From Paraburkholderia sacchari (GTDB lineage: Bacteria; Pseudomonadota; Gammaproteobacteria; Burkholderiales; Burkholderiaceae), in NCBI RefSeq assembly GCF_000785435.2, contig NZ_JTDB02000002.1, positions 248,001 to 312,000 of the forward strand: DNA of 64,000 bases, given 5' to 3'. Of the stretch, positions 19,002-28,693 are shown piece after piece (the stretch's first letter is position 1; each line of letters opens with the position of its first letter). The notes under the pieces are model-generated. The model saw only the letters and a list, made by a program, of their open reading frames with translations. It ran no database searches and was not told the origin of the DNA. A program made the position numbers and the translations under genes.

Positions 19002-19112
19002 TGACCTTTGGGCGACCCGCGACAATGATTTGGCGGCGACGTCCCCTCGCGCCGTGTAGTTGTAGTTAGTAGTGGCAAGCTCTTCGCCGCGGCCCCAGCC
19101 GCGGTTTTTTTT
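19002..19112 (+). ncRNA. Candidate small RNA in an intergenic region
   Basis: No coding frame is visible, yet a possible promoter and a strong terminator on the + strand bracket about 110 nt. Nothing upstream on this strand needs that terminator, because the protease gene reads away from it. The transcript would be mostly unstructured before the terminal hairpin. The call is inferred only from the promoter-terminator spacing. Confidence 0.35.
19087..19112 (+). terminator. Intrinsic terminator, + strand
   Basis: CCGCGGC (19087-19093) pairs with GCCGCGG (19098-19104) across a 4-nt loop, followed by eight T residues. Confidence 0.8.
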
Positions 19113-19146
19113 GTGCGAATTTATCCGTGGGATCGCTGTCGCGCCC

Positions 19147-19177
19147 AAAAAGAAAGAAGCCCGCTTCCTGGCGGGCT
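19147..19177 (-). terminator. Intrinsic terminator, - strand
   Basis: AGCCCGC (19158-19164) and GCGGGCT (19171-19177) form a stem; read on the - strand it is followed by a T-rich run (19147-19157). It would end the small gene at 19273-19512. Confidence 0.65.
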
Positions 19178-19272
19178 AATCCATGCTCGGGTTACATGGC
19201 GGGGTCAATCGGTGATGCCAGCCCACTGCGAAGGCGACCGGCAGGTTTGACTGGGTAGGTAAGGCGGACGCC

Positions 19273-19512
19273 TCAGGCTGCTACGCTTGTTGCCTGAAGA
19301 TGCTCGAGCTGTGTCATGAGCGAGTCGACCGTACGAAACTGGGCATGCGTGAGGTGAGCCGTGTCGAGCAGGTTCGAAAGGCGCTTGTGCCAGTAGTCAA
19401 AGGACAGAATCGGAACCGTGCTATCAGAAAGCAGTGTCGGCACCATGACGCGCATGATGTGCGCGATTTCCTGATCGATGAATTTCACTTCACGCCCCCG
19501 AAAACCGTCCAT
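19273..19512 (-). CDS. Small conserved hypothetical protein, paralogue of the one at 41.9 kb
   Basis: Encodes 79 residues, predicted to be cytoplasmic and helical. It aligns over its whole core with the 92-residue protein at 41940-42218: both have an EIAHI-x-RVM segment, a YW-x-x-RL-x-x-LL segment and an HLTHAQ-x-x-TVD-x-L-x-x-QL segment. The two copies in one window argue that both are real genes of a lineage family. No catalytic motif is visible and I do not know the function. A terminator follows it on its strand. Confidence 0.7.
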   Translation of the reverse strand: MDGFRGREVKFIDQEIAHIMRVMVPTLLSDSTVPILSFDYWHKRLSNLLDTAHLTHAQFRTVDSLMTQLEHLQATSVAA

Positions 19513-19588
19513 ATCTCATTTTTGGCTACGTGTTGCCACTGTAGTGCGCCGACGCCGTGTGAACAGCTATCACAACGGATAGGGGCGC

Positions 19589-19786
19589 TTAGCGTCGCCA
19601 GCCGTGGCCATAATAGCCACCGAAGCCGACCCCAATATCGACCGACGGGGCTGCATAGTAGCCGGGCGCATAGCCGTATCCGTAGGGCGCCGGTGCGTAG
19701 GCATAGGGCGGGGCGACGACGCAGCCGGAGAGGCTTGCGAGCGCCATGGCCAGTGCAGTGGCACAGCAGATTCGAATTGTCTTCAT
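19589..19786 (-). CDS. Small Tyr/Gly/Pro-rich lipoprotein
   Basis: Encodes 65 residues; GGGAGA just upstream supports the ATG. A lipoprotein signal with lipobox LSGC (Cys about 22) precedes a mature part of about 44 residues made almost only of Tyr, Gly, Ala and Pro. Such short lipoproteins are frequent in Burkholderia and probably sit on the outer membrane. The role is unknown. Confidence 0.7.
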   Translation of the reverse strand: MKTIRICCATALAMALASLSGCVVAPPYAYAPAPYGYGYAPGYYAAPSVDIGVGFGGYYGHGWRR

Positions 19787-20081
19787 CGTTTTCTCCCAAT
19801 GCCCGTATTGTCTGTGGGCATCTCGTTGGAAAACGAAACGAGTTGTGACGAAATTTTACGAAGCCACACGCCCCGTGCAGCGGGAGCCGGGAGCGGACGA
19901 ATTCTATGCGCGCCACGTGGTTATGCGCGTTGCTTACAACTGCTTTCGATTCCTTACGCTCGTGGATTTTGTGTGAATTTACGATCCGTTATTTCCTGTG
20001 CGGTTCTGGCGAAATGGCGTGTCTTGATTTTAGCGACAGACCGCATTCATCTGATTAAATCTGCAGAATGGCCCACATTAA

Positions 20082-20774
20082 ATGAATACTTTTGATTTAG
20101 TCATTCTGACTTTTCTCACGCAAATACATCTCCCGGCTATCGCCGATCACGCGATACGAGTAATTGCGGGGCTTTATACCTTCAAGGGCTTTTTGTTGAT
20201 CCCATTACTGTGGTGGATCTGGTTTCAGCCTGGCGAGCGCCGCGAATGGCGGCGCGAGATGGTGCTCGCGACAATAGCAAGTGGCTTGATCTCGCTTGCG
20301 GTCGGCCGTTCCATGGCGCATTTTCTGCCGTTCCGGGAACGACCGATCTTCAATCAGGATTTGCACCTGCACTTCGCCATGGAATCGCTGCGCGATAGCG
20401 GGCTGACCGGCTTCAGTTCCTTTCCGAGCGACCACGCCATGCTATGGGCCGCAATCGCCATGGGAATTTTTCTGGTTTGGCGCACTGTGGGCATGTTGGC
20501 GCTTTTATATACGGCGATTTTTATCTGCCTGCCGCGCGCGTATCTCGGCTTTCACTATCCGACTGACTTGTTGGCCGGCGCCGCGATCGGCATTGTCATT
20601 ACCTGGATCTTGACGCGCGACCCCGTGCGCGAGCGCATCGCAGCACCGGTGCTGCGATGGACGATGCGCTTCCCGGGGCCGGCTTCAGTGCTCGCGTTTC
20701 TCGTGTGCTTCGAGCTGGTTACGCAGTTCAATGATCTGTTGATGCTCGCCCACTCGGTCGCGAAAGTGATATGA
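20082..20774 (+). CDS. PAP2-family membrane phosphatase
   Basis: Encodes 230 residues with about six membrane segments. The three phosphatase motifs are present: the first as GRSMAHFLPFRERP (about residues 66-79), the second as FPSDHAM (about residues 113-119), and the third as RAYLGFHYPTDLLAG (about residues 148-162). These give the phosphate-binding Arg and catalytic His residues. Family members remove phosphate from undecaprenyl pyrophosphate or phosphatidic acid at the inner membrane; the substrate here is not certain. The upstream 295 bp is AT-rich, and the gene may have lower expression or a foreign origin. Confidence 0.88.
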   Translation: MNTFDLVILTFLTQIHLPAIADHAIRVIAGLYTFKGFLLIPLLWWIWFQPGERREWRREMVLATIASGLISLAVGRSMAHFLPFRERPIFNQDLHLHFAMESLRDSGLTGFSSFPSDHAMLWAAIAMGIFLVWRTVGMLALLYTAIFICLPRAYLGFHYPTDLLAGAAIGIVITWILTRDPVRERIAAPVLRWTMRFPGPASVLAFLVCFELVTQFNDLLMLAHSVAKVI

Positions 20775-20810
20775 GCAGCGGGGAGGGGCGTTGGCGAGCT
20801 TGTACGGCGC

Positions 20811-21221
20811 TCACTCCTCGCACCGTACGTCCTGTTTGCGCACGACGATGATCACGGGATAGGTTCCGCGCTCGAGCTCCACGCGTGTGACCACCGACAT
20901 CGTCGTGTCGCCGCTGTCGTCATACACGCTCACTCGCTCGTTGCGCAGGTTGACCACGCCGACGCAGCCAGAAGTGCGCCCTTCGTCGGAAACCTGGCAC
21001 TGGATGGGATTCTCGGCCAGATAGCGATATTTGTTGTCGCTGGATTGGTATTCGCGAAAGCTTTGCGCCGATCCGCCCACGCCCGTGACGTATCCGATTG
21101 CGCACGATTCCGTCGGGGCGTCACTGGTCGTGGATGTTCCTGCCACTGCGAATGCGCTCGTGGCTACAATGGCCACGGAAAATAGCGATGCAACAATGCG
21201 TTTCATTGAGCGGTGTTTCAT
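20811..21221 (-). CDS. Exported hypothetical protein
   Basis: Encodes about 136 residues; ATG 21221 and ATG 21206 are both possible and neither has a clear ribosome site. A signal peptide with a cleavage site after AVA is visible, followed by a small domain with four or five Cys (ESCAIGY, IQCQVSD, SGCVGVV, VRCEE) suggesting disulphides. I do not recognise it. It lies just downstream of mnmE on the same strand, with only 32 bp between the genes, and may be read through from it. Confidence 0.65.
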   Translation of the reverse strand: MKHRSMKRIVASLFSVAIVATSAFAVAGTSTTSDAPTESCAIGYVTGVGGSAQSFREYQSSDNKYRYLAENPIQCQVSDEGRTSGCVGVVNLRNERVSVYDDSGDTTMSVVTRVELERGTYPVIIVVRKQDVRCEE

Positions 21222-21253
21222 TGGATTGAGTTTGGGCAACGCTTGGCAACCGG

Positions 21254-22654
21254 TTATTTCCCGATACAAAACCGGCTGAAAATCACCCCAAGCAGATCAT
21301 CGGACGTGAACTCGCCGGTGATCGAATTGAGCGACTCTTGCACAAGCCGCAGTTCTTCGGCAAAGAGATCGAGTGCCTGGGCGTTCTGGTCCGCGTGTGC
21401 CGCGGCCTGCGCAAGGTGTTCACGCGCCGTGCGCAGCGCAATCAAATGGCGCTCGCGCGCGAGATAGACGCTCTGCGCGTCGGCCTGCCAGCCCGCGATG
21501 CGCAGCAGTTCGGCGCGCAGAAGCGCAACGCCGTCGCCTTGCTTTGCCGACAGGCGCACCTCGCACACTTCACTGCCGTCGTTCGCCTCGCGTTGGGCCA
21601 CCTCTGGCGCAACACCGGTCAGATCCGTCTTGTTGAGCACGCGCACGACGGGCACACCTGCGGGAAAGCGCCCGGCGATTACATCGTCTTCGGCGGTCAT
21701 GCCAACACGCGCGTCGAGCAGGTGCAGCACCACGTCCGCTCGACCGATCTCGCTCCAGGTTCGCTCGATGCCGATCTTCTCGACTTCGTCCTCCGTGTCG
21801 CGCAGGCCCGCCGTGTCGATCACGTGCAGCGGGATGCCTTCGATCTGGATCGTCTGCGAAATCTTGTCCCGTGTCGTGCCGGCGACGGGCGTGACGATCG
21901 CGAGTTCGGCGCCCGCGAGCGCATTGAGCAGCGACGACTTGCCCACGTTCGGCTGCCCCGCGAGCACGACCGCGAGCCCTTCGCGCAGCAGCGCGCCCTG
22001 GCGCGCCTCCGAAAGCACGTGATCGAGCTGCGCGCGAATCTTCGAGAGCTTGCCGCGCGCGTCGGCGGCTTCCAGGAAATCGATCTCTTCCTCGGGGAAG
22101 TCGAGCGTCGCCTCCACCAGCATGCGCAGCGTGACGACGTCGTCCACGAGCGCGTGGATATCGCGCGAAAACGCTCCATCGAGCGAGCGGCCCGCCGAGC
22201 GGGCGGCAGCCTCGGTGCTGGCTTCGATCAAATCGGCGACGGCCTCGGCCTGAGCCAGATCGAGCTTGTCATTGAGGAACGCGCGGCGCGTGAATTCACC
22301 GGGCTCGGCGAGGCGCAGGCCGAACGCACGGCCCGCATCGATACAGCGCTGCAGGACGAGTTGCAGCACGATCGGGCCGCCGTGGCCCTGCAATTCGACC
22401 ACATGCTCGCCCGTGTACGAATGCGGCGCCGTGAAGTAGAGCGCAATGCCGCGGTCGAGCACCGTGCCCGCGCCGTCGAGGAACGGCACATAGCTCGCAT
22501 GGCGCGCGATCAAGGTCTGGCCGGTCAGCGCCTGCATCAACATTTCGGCGGCGGCGGCGCCCGCCCGGCCCGCCGAAATGCGCACTACGCCGATCCCGCC
22601 GCGTCCGGGCGCGGTGGCAATGGCGACTATGGGATCGGTATCGGCGGCGAGCAT
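21254..22654 (-). CDS. mnmE: tRNA modification GTPase MnmE
   Basis: Encodes 466 residues from ATG 22654, which matches the family N-terminus; a TTG five codons upstream is less likely. MnmE with MnmG installs the carboxymethylaminomethyl group on wobble uridine of several tRNAs. An N-terminal folate-binding domain begins [21 protein letters not shown]. The inserted G domain has [12 protein letters not shown], the T loop GTTRDK and NKTD, and the protein ends in the diagnostic CIGK with the catalytic Cys. The order mnmE-yidC-yidD-rnpA-rpmH is conserved, although here an HTH gene on the other strand sits between mnmE and yidC. Confidence 0.95.
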   Translation of the reverse strand: MLAADTDPIVAIATAPGRGGIGVVRISAGRAGAAAAEMLMQALTGQTLIARHASYVPFLDGAGTVLDRGIALYFTAPHSYTGEHVVELQGHGGPIVLQLVLQRCIDAGRAFGLRLAEPGEFTRRAFLNDKLDLAQAEAVADLIEASTEAAARSAGRSLDGAFSRDIHALVDDVVTLRMLVEATLDFPEEEIDFLEAADARGKLSKIRAQLDHVLSEARQGALLREGLAVVLAGQPNVGKSSLLNALAGAELAIVTPVAGTTRDKISQTIQIEGIPLHVIDTAGLRDTEDEVEKIGIERTWSEIGRADVVLHLLDARVGMTAEDDVIAGRFPAGVPVVRVLNKTDLTGVAPEVAQREANDGSEVCEVRLSAKQGDGVALLRAELLRIAGWQADAQSVYLARERHLIALRTAREHLAQAAAHADQNAQALDLFAEELRLVQESLNSITGEFTSDDLLGVIFSRFCIGK

Positions 22655-22877
22655 GGCGGACTGATTCAACGTGATTCGACGAGGTTAGGTGCAGCCGGCG
22701 AGGTGTCACCGGCGAGGGCGGTCGGTTAGGACGGCCGGCTGCGAAGGGCTGACGAAGTGTCGCGGAATGCGGCATGGCGAAGTTGCGCGACCGCGTCCGT
22801 AGAGGTGCGTGGATTGTAACGCGAGGCACACATAGACCTCCCACGCCCGTTAGGCCAAGATTGTTCCGTGTTTATCT

Positions 22878-22910
22878 CAATTTAGATAAGATCTGTCTTG
22901 GTCTAAATTG
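22878..22910. promoter_or_regulatory. 33-bp near-perfect palindrome, possible operator
   Basis: CAATTTAGA (22878-22886) and TCTAAATTG (22902-22910) are perfect 9-bp arms; between them AAGA-TCTG-TCTT (22888-22899) is a second, inner palindrome. Overlapping its left end, TTATCT (22872-22877) pairs with AGATAA (22884-22889). The region is AT-rich and lies between mnmE and a divergent HTH regulator gene, which suggests a dimer- or tetramer-bound operator. Confidence 0.5.
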
Positions 22911-23087
22911 GTCATGTTGAGAATAAAAGTCCTGACGACGGACAAAAATGCTTATCAGAACGGGCATCTAACGCCATCGCAACATTCTTGCGCTACCTGC
23001 ATCTTTGGGCGATATGTCGCTTTTATGAGCTATGTCTAGCTTAACTGGTTGCTAACTTCGGTGAAAGCTGGTTGCACAATTTAAAAC

Positions 23088-23510
23088 ATGCCGACCATCG
23101 AAGAAAAAGCCGCGTTTTCCGAACGTCTTAAGTTCGCCATGAAGCGCGCCCCGGAGAAGCTGCGTGGCAGCACCGACCTCGCCAACAAGTTCAACCTTCG
23201 CCATCACGGTGAGCAGCCTGTGTCTCCACAAACTGCTCACAAGTGGCTGAGCGGCCGCACCATTCCTACCAGCGACAAACTGGACACGCTTGCGAAATGG
23301 TTCGACGTGGATGTGCATTGGCTCCACTACGGACCGTCGCCGGGCAACGCCACGGGCGCCGTTCCCTCGCCACGCAAGCCCGACGAAAAATATCCGCTTT
23401 CCGAGGAAACGCTCGAACTGGCTTCGAAGATCGAGGCGTTGAGCGTGCATCACCGCTATCTGGTTGAAGAGCTGGTTTCGCAGTTTTACGGCACCGGCAA
23501 GAAGATCTAG
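23088..23510 (+). CDS. HTH (phage-repressor-like) transcriptional regulator
   Basis: Encodes 140 residues. The N-terminal half is a Cro/C1-like helix-turn-helix: a helix with KAAFSERLKFAM, then a segment with PVSPQTAHKWLSGRTIPTSDKLDTLAKWFDV (recognition helix about residues 45-58). The C-terminal half is charged and helical, possibly a dimerisation part. It splits the usual mnmE-yidC neighbourhood and is read against both. It may control its own promoter through the palindrome about 180 bp upstream; targets are unknown. Confidence 0.78.
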   Translation: MPTIEEKAAFSERLKFAMKRAPEKLRGSTDLANKFNLRHHGEQPVSPQTAHKWLSGRTIPTSDKLDTLAKWFDVDVHWLHYGPSPGNATGAVPSPRKPDEKYPLSEETLELASKIEALSVHHRYLVEELVSQFYGTGKKI

Positions 23511-23603
23511 CCATCAGTATCGCCTGACCGCGCTTTGGCGCGGCAAGCAGACAAAACGTCGCATGCGAGCGACGCCTTCATCTCCACGGCGCAAACAACA
23601 AAA

Positions 23604-23631
23604 AAGCCGCCCGGTTTGAGCCGGGCGGCTT
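23604..23631. terminator. Bidirectional intrinsic terminator between the HTH gene and yidC
   Basis: AAGCCGCCCGG (23604-23614) and CCGGGCGGCTT (23621-23631) form an 11-bp stem with a 6-nt loop. A-rich sequence on the left and T-rich sequence on the right let it stop both convergent transcripts. Confidence 0.88.
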
Positions 23632-23688
23632 CATTTTTTGCGTGCCTCGTTGCGAGGCGAGGGCGGCGGTTCAACGCCGCCCCTGGGC

Positions 23689-25377
23689 TCAGGCAGTGTC
23701 CTTCTTCGGAGCGGCCTTGTTCTTGCCCATCATGCGCGTGATGTAGTACTGCTGTGCGATCGACAGCACGTTGTTCACGACGTAGTAGAGCACGAGGCCG
23801 GCCGGGAAGAAGAAGAACATGACCGAGAACGCGATCGGCATGAACATCATCATCTTGGCCTGGACGGGGTCCGGCGGCGTCGGGTTCAGCTTGGTCTGCA
23901 CGAACATCGAAACGGCCATCAAGACCGGCAAGATGAAGAACGGATCCTGCTGCGAGAGGTCGTGAATCCAGAGAATCCACGGCGCGCCGCGCATTTCCAC
24001 CGACGAGAGCAGCACCCAGTACAGCGAAATGAACACCGGGATCTGGATCACCACCGGCAGACAGCCGCCGAACGGATTTACCTTCTCGGTCTTGTAGAGC
24101 TCCATGAGCGCCGCGTTCATCTTCTGCGGGTCGCTCTTGAAGCGCTCGCGCAGCGCCTGCATGCGCGGCGTGATCTCCTTCATGCGCGCCATCGACTTGT
24201 AGCTCGCGGCGGAGAGCGGGAAGAACACGGCCTTGATGAGCAGCGTGAGCAGCACGATTGCCCAGCCCCAGTTGCCCACATAGCTGTGGATCTTCTCGAG
24301 CAGCCAGAACAGGGGCTTGGCGATGATCGTCACCCAGCCGTAGTCCTTCACGAGTTCGAGACCTGGCGCGATGCTTTCGAGCATGCGCTCTTCTTCCGGA
24401 CCGGCAAAGAGGCGTGCCTGCACGTTGTCGGTCGCGCCCGGCGCGATCGTGCCGAGCGGCTGCTTCACGCCGACGCGGTAGAGGTTGGCGTCGAACTTCT
24501 CGACGTAGATGTCACGCTTGACGCCTTGCTGCGGAATCCATGCGGTCGCGAAGTAGTGCTGCACCATGCCGATCCAGCCGTTGTCGGCCTTGTTCACATA
24601 GTCGGCTTTGTTCTTGTCGATGTCGCTAAACGAGATCTTCTGGAAGTGATGCTCGTTCGAGTACACCGCCGGGCCGATGAAGGTATGCGAGAAGCGCGGC
24701 GTTTCCACCGGTTCGCTGTCGCGCACGAGCTCCATGTAGAGCGTGGGCGAAACGGGCGTGCCGCCGACGTTCTGCACCTTCGTGTCCACGCCGATCACGT
24801 AGCTGCCCTTCGTGAACGTGTAGGTCTTGGTGACCTTCACGCCGCCCTTTTCGGGCGACTCGAGGCTGACCTGAAACGAGTTGGCGTCGCCGCTCAGCTC
24901 GCGCGGGCCGTTGACGGCCGTGTACACGTCGTTGTGGTTCGGGAAGTCGCCACCCAGCAGGCCCGTACGCGCGAGGTACGTGTGGTCCTTGGTGTGGTCG
25001 AACAGCGTCATGTACTGATCGGGGCTCTTGCCGTCGGCGCTTTCCTTCACGAGCGAGAGCTTCGTGAGCGTGCCGCCGCGCGTGTCGATCTCGCCGTCAT
25101 AGACGTCGGTGCGGAAGTGCACGAGTTGCGCGGCCGCTGCGGCAGGCTGGGCCGTGGTCGCGGGCGCCTGGCCTGCGCTCGTGGCCGGCAGGTCGGAGGC
25201 GGCGTTAGCCGCATTGGCCTGACTTGCCGGCGTCGCGCCGCTGGCTGCGTTCTGCTGGGTTTGCGTCGCGCTCGGGAAGAACATCGACTGGCGTCCATGG
25301 TCGCGCTGCCAGTTGTCGAACAGCATGACCGCTGACATGAAGAAGATGACCCATAGGACGGTGCGTTTGATATCCAT
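23689..25377 (-). CDS. yidC: Membrane protein insertase YidC
   Basis: Encodes 562 residues, normal for a Gram-negative YidC. The first membrane segment (about residues 5-20) starts [20 protein letters not shown] Gln/Ala/Thr-rich linker and a large periplasmic domain follow (about residues 75-350). The conserved core has five more membrane helices, with [14 protein letters not shown], the cytoplasmic helical loop [16 protein letters not shown] and the hydrophilic groove. YidC inserts and folds inner-membrane proteins with or without SecYEG. The upstream partners yidD, rnpA and rpmH are in the same transcription direction. Confidence 0.96.
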   Translation of the reverse strand: MDIKRTVLWVIFFMSAVMLFDNWQRDHGRQSMFFPSATQTQQNAASGATPASQANAANAASDLPATSAGQAPATTAQPAAAAAQLVHFRTDVYDGEIDTRGGTLTKLSLVKESADGKSPDQYMTLFDHTKDHTYLARTGLLGGDFPNHNDVYTAVNGPRELSGDANSFQVSLESPEKGGVKVTKTYTFTKGSYVIGVDTKVQNVGGTPVSPTLYMELVRDSEPVETPRFSHTFIGPAVYSNEHHFQKISFSDIDKNKADYVNKADNGWIGMVQHYFATAWIPQQGVKRDIYVEKFDANLYRVGVKQPLGTIAPGATDNVQARLFAGPEEERMLESIAPGLELVKDYGWVTIIAKPLFWLLEKIHSYVGNWGWAIVLLTLLIKAVFFPLSAASYKSMARMKEITPRMQALRERFKSDPQKMNAALMELYKTEKVNPFGGCLPVVIQIPVFISLYWVLLSSVEMRGAPWILWIHDLSQQDPFFILPVLMAVSMFVQTKLNPTPPDPVQAKMMMFMPIAFSVMFFFFPAGLVLYYVVNNVLSIAQQYYITRMMGKNKAAPKKDTA

Positions 25378-25407
25378 GCGTTGTCTCAGTGTCGATGGAG
25401 TGGCGCG

Positions 25408-25638
25408 TCAGCGCTTTTTCGGGGATGCGGGAGGGACCAGATCGACGCCGCCCGCCGAAAACGGGTGGCAGCGGCACAGCCGCTTCGCGGCAAGGTAAGT
25501 CCCACGCGCGGCGCCATGATACTGGATTGCTTCGCGCGCGTAATCCGAACAGGAAGGGTAAAAGCGGCACCGGTTGCCGAGCAGAGGACTCACGGCAAGC
25601 TTGTAGAAGCGCAGTAAAGCGATCAGTACCGTTTGCAT
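25408..25638 (-). CDS. yidD: Membrane protein insertion efficiency factor YidD
   Basis: Encodes 76 residues from ATG 25638, where the family N-terminus ([21 protein letters not shown]) begins. The signature [15 protein letters not shown] and the closing [10 protein letters not shown] are clear. An in-frame ATG at 25740 overlaps the rnpA stop (ATGA) and would add 34 non-conserved residues; translational coupling from that upstream ATG is possible. YidD is a small membrane-associated helper of YidC-dependent insertion. Confidence 0.92.
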   Translation of the reverse strand: MQTVLIALLRFYKLAVSPLLGNRCRFYPSCSDYAREAIQYHGAARGTYLAAKRLCRCHPFSAGGVDLVPPASPKKR

Positions 25639-25736
25639 GGCGTGGCGGCCGGACGGCTCCGCATGGGAATACGAACCTCGGGCCGTGCCGTTGGGCGCGG
25701 TCCGCACAGCGGGACTGCTGGATTCATGCGCCGTGT

Positions 25737-26213
25737 TCATGAGCCGGCGGGCCGATCGACCACTTGTGGCCCGGACTCATGCATGCGGCGCTTTCCGGCT
25801 TCACGGGCCGCCTTCTCGAGCAAAGCCTCGATTTCGGTGCGGCACAACGCTTTGAGCGGCAGCGACGAGGCGCCCGGCATCGCCTTGCGATCGAATTTCG
25901 TGTGCAGGCGCAGCAGCAGATCGAAACCTTCGAACTGCGCGCGGCGCACGCGAAACGCCTCGCGGGCGATGCGGCGCACCAGGTTGCGCGTGACCGCGCG
26001 CGGCGCGTACTTCTTGCCGATCACGAGCCCAAGCCGCGCATCCTTGCCGGTGGGCCGCCCGTATACGACGAAGTGCTCGGTGCGGCGCCAGGGGCGCAAA
26101 CGAAAAACGGATGAGAACTCATCCGTTTTCAGTAGCCTTGCGGCTTTCGGGAAAGCGGCCTGCGTTCGCAACAAGGTGGTGCGCGCGTCGTCCGCTTGTT
26201 CCGACAGTTTCAC
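25737..26213 (-). CDS. rnpA: Ribonuclease P protein component
   Basis: The family core begins at [13 protein letters not shown] and contains the RNR-type helix [14 protein letters not shown] that contacts the P RNA. RnpA is the protein subunit of RNase P, which matures tRNA 5' ends. The start is uncertain: no ATG exists upstream of the core, so I chose GTG 26213 (158 aa). GTG 26321 would overlap the end of rpmH, and TTG 26174 or 26171 would give a shorter protein. It follows rpmH on the same strand, as in most bacteria. Confidence 0.9.
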   Translation of the reverse strand: MKLSEQADDARTTLLRTQAAFPKAARLLKTDEFSSVFRLRPWRRTEHFVVYGRPTGKDARLGLVIGKKYAPRAVTRNLVRRIAREAFRVRRAQFEGFDLLLRLHTKFDRKAMPGASSLPLKALCRTEIEALLEKAAREAGKRRMHESGPQVVDRPAGS

Positions 26214-26289
26214 GTCAGGCCCGCTATCTTCGATGGTGGTCGATTCTGCTGATAGCGGTGCTATCGACAAAACTGGAAAGCGGCGCGCC

Positions 26290-26424
26290 TTAGATGGCGA
26301 GGCGCTTGCGGCCCTTGGCACGGCGCGCGTTGATCACTTTGCGGCCACCGGCGGTCTTCATACGCACGCGGAAGCCATGGGTACGCTTGCGGCGGGTAAC
26401 GGAAGGTTGGTAAGTACGTTTCAT
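26290..26424 (-). CDS. rpmH: 50S ribosomal protein L34
   Basis: Encodes 44 residues, the normal length of L34. The sequence is highly basic, starts [20 protein letters not shown] and ends in an Arg/Lys-rich tail. L34 is a small component of the large ribosomal subunit. It is the first gene of the leftward rpmH-rnpA-yidD-yidC unit and diverges from dnaA, the standard arrangement. A good promoter lies about 95-120 bp upstream. Confidence 0.96.
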
Positions 26425-26516
26425 GTTGCTCTCACTTGTTGAGAATTGACCGCGGCGAGCATCGCGGAAAAAGCAATGGCCGGTGGTACAAGGGATTGGT
26501 TTTCGCGGAACCCGCT

Positions 26517-26545
26517 ATTTAATCCCGATTTTCGTTGGCCGTCAA
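26517..26545 (-). promoter_or_regulatory. Promoter of the rpmH-rnpA-yidD-yidC unit
   Basis: Read on the - strand: TTGACG (26545-26540), a 17-bp spacer and TTAAAT (26522-26517). The strong -35 fits a ribosomal-protein gene. Confidence 0.55.
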
Positions 26546-26634
26546 TAGGTTAGAGCATCGCGACGCTCGAATTCCTGCCGGCGCTGTTCTGTCGCCAAAT
26601 GAACGGGCCGCCGCGCGATGCGTTGATCCGTCCC

Positions 26635-26674
26635 TGTGGATAACTTCCAGGGAAGTGGATTTCGGCGTTAGAAT
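26635..26674 (+). promoter_or_regulatory. DnaA box and likely dnaA promoter
   Basis: TGTGGATAA at 26635-26643 is a perfect DnaA box (TTATCCACA on the other strand). A -10-like TAGAAT (26669-26674) lies 25 bp downstream with only a weak -35. The arrangement fits DnaA autoregulation. It is the only good box in the 422-bp rpmH-dnaA gap. Confidence 0.55.
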
Positions 26675-26846
26675 CTCGGCTATCCCAAGAATCCTGCATG
26701 CCGCTCTGGCCCGCCTGCTTGCCGCAAAACCCTTGCCGCGCGGGCGTCCGGAGCATTTGCTGTCGTCCCGTCAGGGCCTCGTTGCATTTGTGCGACATGA
26801 ACGGCGCGACCGCAATGCATGCAAACAAAACGACCACAGCAACTTG

Positions 26847-28433
26847 ATGAACGAATTCTGGCAACACTGTTCCGCACTGCTGGAGCGCGAGCTGACGCCC
26901 CAGCAGTACGTGACGTGGATTAAACCGTTGGCCCCGGTTGCCTTCGATGCTGCGGCAAACACGCTGCAGATCGCCGCCCCCAACCGCTTCAAGCTCGACT
27001 GGGTCAAGAGCCAGTTTTCGGGCCGCATCACCGATCTGGCCCGCGATTTCTGGCAACTGCCCGTCGACGTGCAGTTCGTCCTCGACCCAAAGGCAGGCAT
27101 GCGCGCCCCGCAGGCAGCAAGCGCACCGGCGCCGCGCGCGCCGCTGGCGGCCGCCATGCAGGCCGAAGCCGCTCATGTTGCCGCTCACGTGGCCAGTCAG
27201 GCCGTCATGTCCCAGACAAGCCCTGGTGCGGCGGCTTTGGCGGGCCTCGCGGGTATGTCGCACGCTGCTGCACAAGCTACCGAAGACGCCGCCGACCTCG
27301 ATTTGCCCAGCCTTGACGCCAATGAAGCCGCGGCCGGTCGCCGTGGCTGGCGGCCCGGCCAGAGCGCGGCTGCAGCAGCCGCAGCGAATGGAGAACCCGA
27401 CCCCACTTATGAGCGCTCGAAGCTCAACCCGGTGCTCACGTTCGATAATTTCGTGACGGGTAAGGCGAACCAGCTTGCGCGCGCGGCGGCCATCCAGGTG
27501 GCCGACAACCCCGGCATTTCGTACAACCCGCTGTTCCTTTACGGCGGCGTGGGCCTCGGCAAGACTCACCTGATCCACGCAATCGGCAATCAGCTCCTGA
27601 TCGACAAGCCGGGCGCGCGCATCCGCTACATCCACGCGGAGCAGTACGTCTCCGACGTGGTGAAGGCGTACCAGCGCAAGGCGTTCGACGACTTCAAGCG
27701 CTACTACCATTCGCTCGATCTGCTGCTGATCGACGATATTCAGTTCTTTTCGGGCAAGTCGCGCACGCAGGAAGAGTTTTTCTACGCATTCGAGGCGCTG
27801 GTCGCCAACAAGGCGCAGGTAATCATCACGAGCGACACGTATCCGAAGGAAATCTCGGGTATCGACGACCGCCTGATCTCGCGCTTCGACTCGGGCCTGA
27901 CCGTGGCGATCGAGCCACCCGAGCTGGAAATGCGCGTGGCGATCCTGATGCGCAAGGCGCAGTCGGAAGGCGTGAGCCTGAACGAGGACGTGGCGTTCTT
28001 CGTCGCCAAGCATCTGCGCTCGAACGTGCGCGAACTCGAAGGCGCGCTGCGCAAGATCCTCGCGTACTCGAAGTTCCATGGCCGCGAGATTTCGATCGAG
28101 CTGACCAAGGAAGCGCTCAAGGACCTGTTGACGGTGCAGAACCGCCAGATTTCGGTGGAAAACATCCAGAAGACGGTCGCCGACTTCTACAGCATCAAAG
28201 TCGCGGACATGTACTCGAAAAAGCGCCCCGCGAACATCGCGCGGCCGCGCCAGATCGCCATGTACCTGGCCAAGGAGCTCACGCAGAAAAGCCTGCCGGA
28301 AATCGGCGAGCTGTTCGGCGGGCGCGATCACACGACGGTGCTGCACGCCGTGCGCAAGATTGCCGACGAGCGCACCAAGGACGCCCAGCTCAATCACGAG
28401 CTGCACGTGCTCGAGCAGACCCTCAAGGGCTGA
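26847..28433 (+). CDS. dnaA: Chromosomal replication initiator DnaA
   Basis: Encodes 528 residues from ATG 26847, matching the family N-terminus ([25 protein letters not shown]). Domain I is followed by an Ala-rich linker (domain II, about residues 85-190). The AAA+ domain has Walker [14 protein letters not shown] (about residues 233-245) and Walker [11 protein letters not shown]. Domain IV contains the box-binding signature [15 protein letters not shown]. DnaA binds the origin and opens it for replication. The order dnaA-dnaN-gyrB follows. Confidence 0.97.
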   Translation: MNEFWQHCSALLERELTPQQYVTWIKPLAPVAFDAAANTLQIAAPNRFKLDWVKSQFSGRITDLARDFWQLPVDVQFVLDPKAGMRAPQAASAPAPRAPLAAAMQAEAAHVAAHVASQAVMSQTSPGAAALAGLAGMSHAAAQATEDAADLDLPSLDANEAAAGRRGWRPGQSAAAAAAANGEPDPTYERSKLNPVLTFDNFVTGKANQLARAAAIQVADNPGISYNPLFLYGGVGLGKTHLIHAIGNQLLIDKPGARIRYIHAEQYVSDVVKAYQRKAFDDFKRYYHSLDLLLIDDIQFFSGKSRTQEEFFYAFEALVANKAQVIITSDTYPKEISGIDDRLISRFDSGLTVAIEPPELEMRVAILMRKAQSEGVSLNEDVAFFVAKHLRSNVRELEGALRKILAYSKFHGREISIELTKEALKDLLTVQNRQISVENIQKTVADFYSIKVADMYSKKRPANIARPRQIAMYLAKELTQKSLPEIGELFGGRDHTTVLHAVRKIADERTKDAQLNHELHVLEQTLKG

Positions 28434-28485
28434 CAGGCCGCTGCAAAATCGCCGCAACACCGGCGCGGCCGATCTGTTTATTTTG

Positions 28486-28520
28486 CGGATCGCCCCCAAT
28501 TTAGGGGAGCGGTCCGTTTT
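28486..28520 (+). terminator. Terminator-like hairpin between dnaA and dnaN
   Basis: CGGATCGCCCCC (28486-28497) pairs with GGGG and GCGGTCCG (28504-28507, 28509-28516), with one bulged A and a 6-nt loop, then TTTT. It may attenuate dnaA read-through, with dnaN also having its own promoter downstream. Confidence 0.55.
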
Positions 28521-28693
28521 CAGGCACAATATGGGTTTATCCGCGCGGCGGCCAGGCCGCCCGCGCGGCTTTCACGCCGCGGCCTGCGCTGCAGGGCGGC
28601 TCCAGGGTTTGTAGCGCCGGCTGAACACCAGGTGAACGCCGGATGCCAGCCCTGGACGGGGTGCGCAGACCGTCACATCAACGAAGGAACTCT

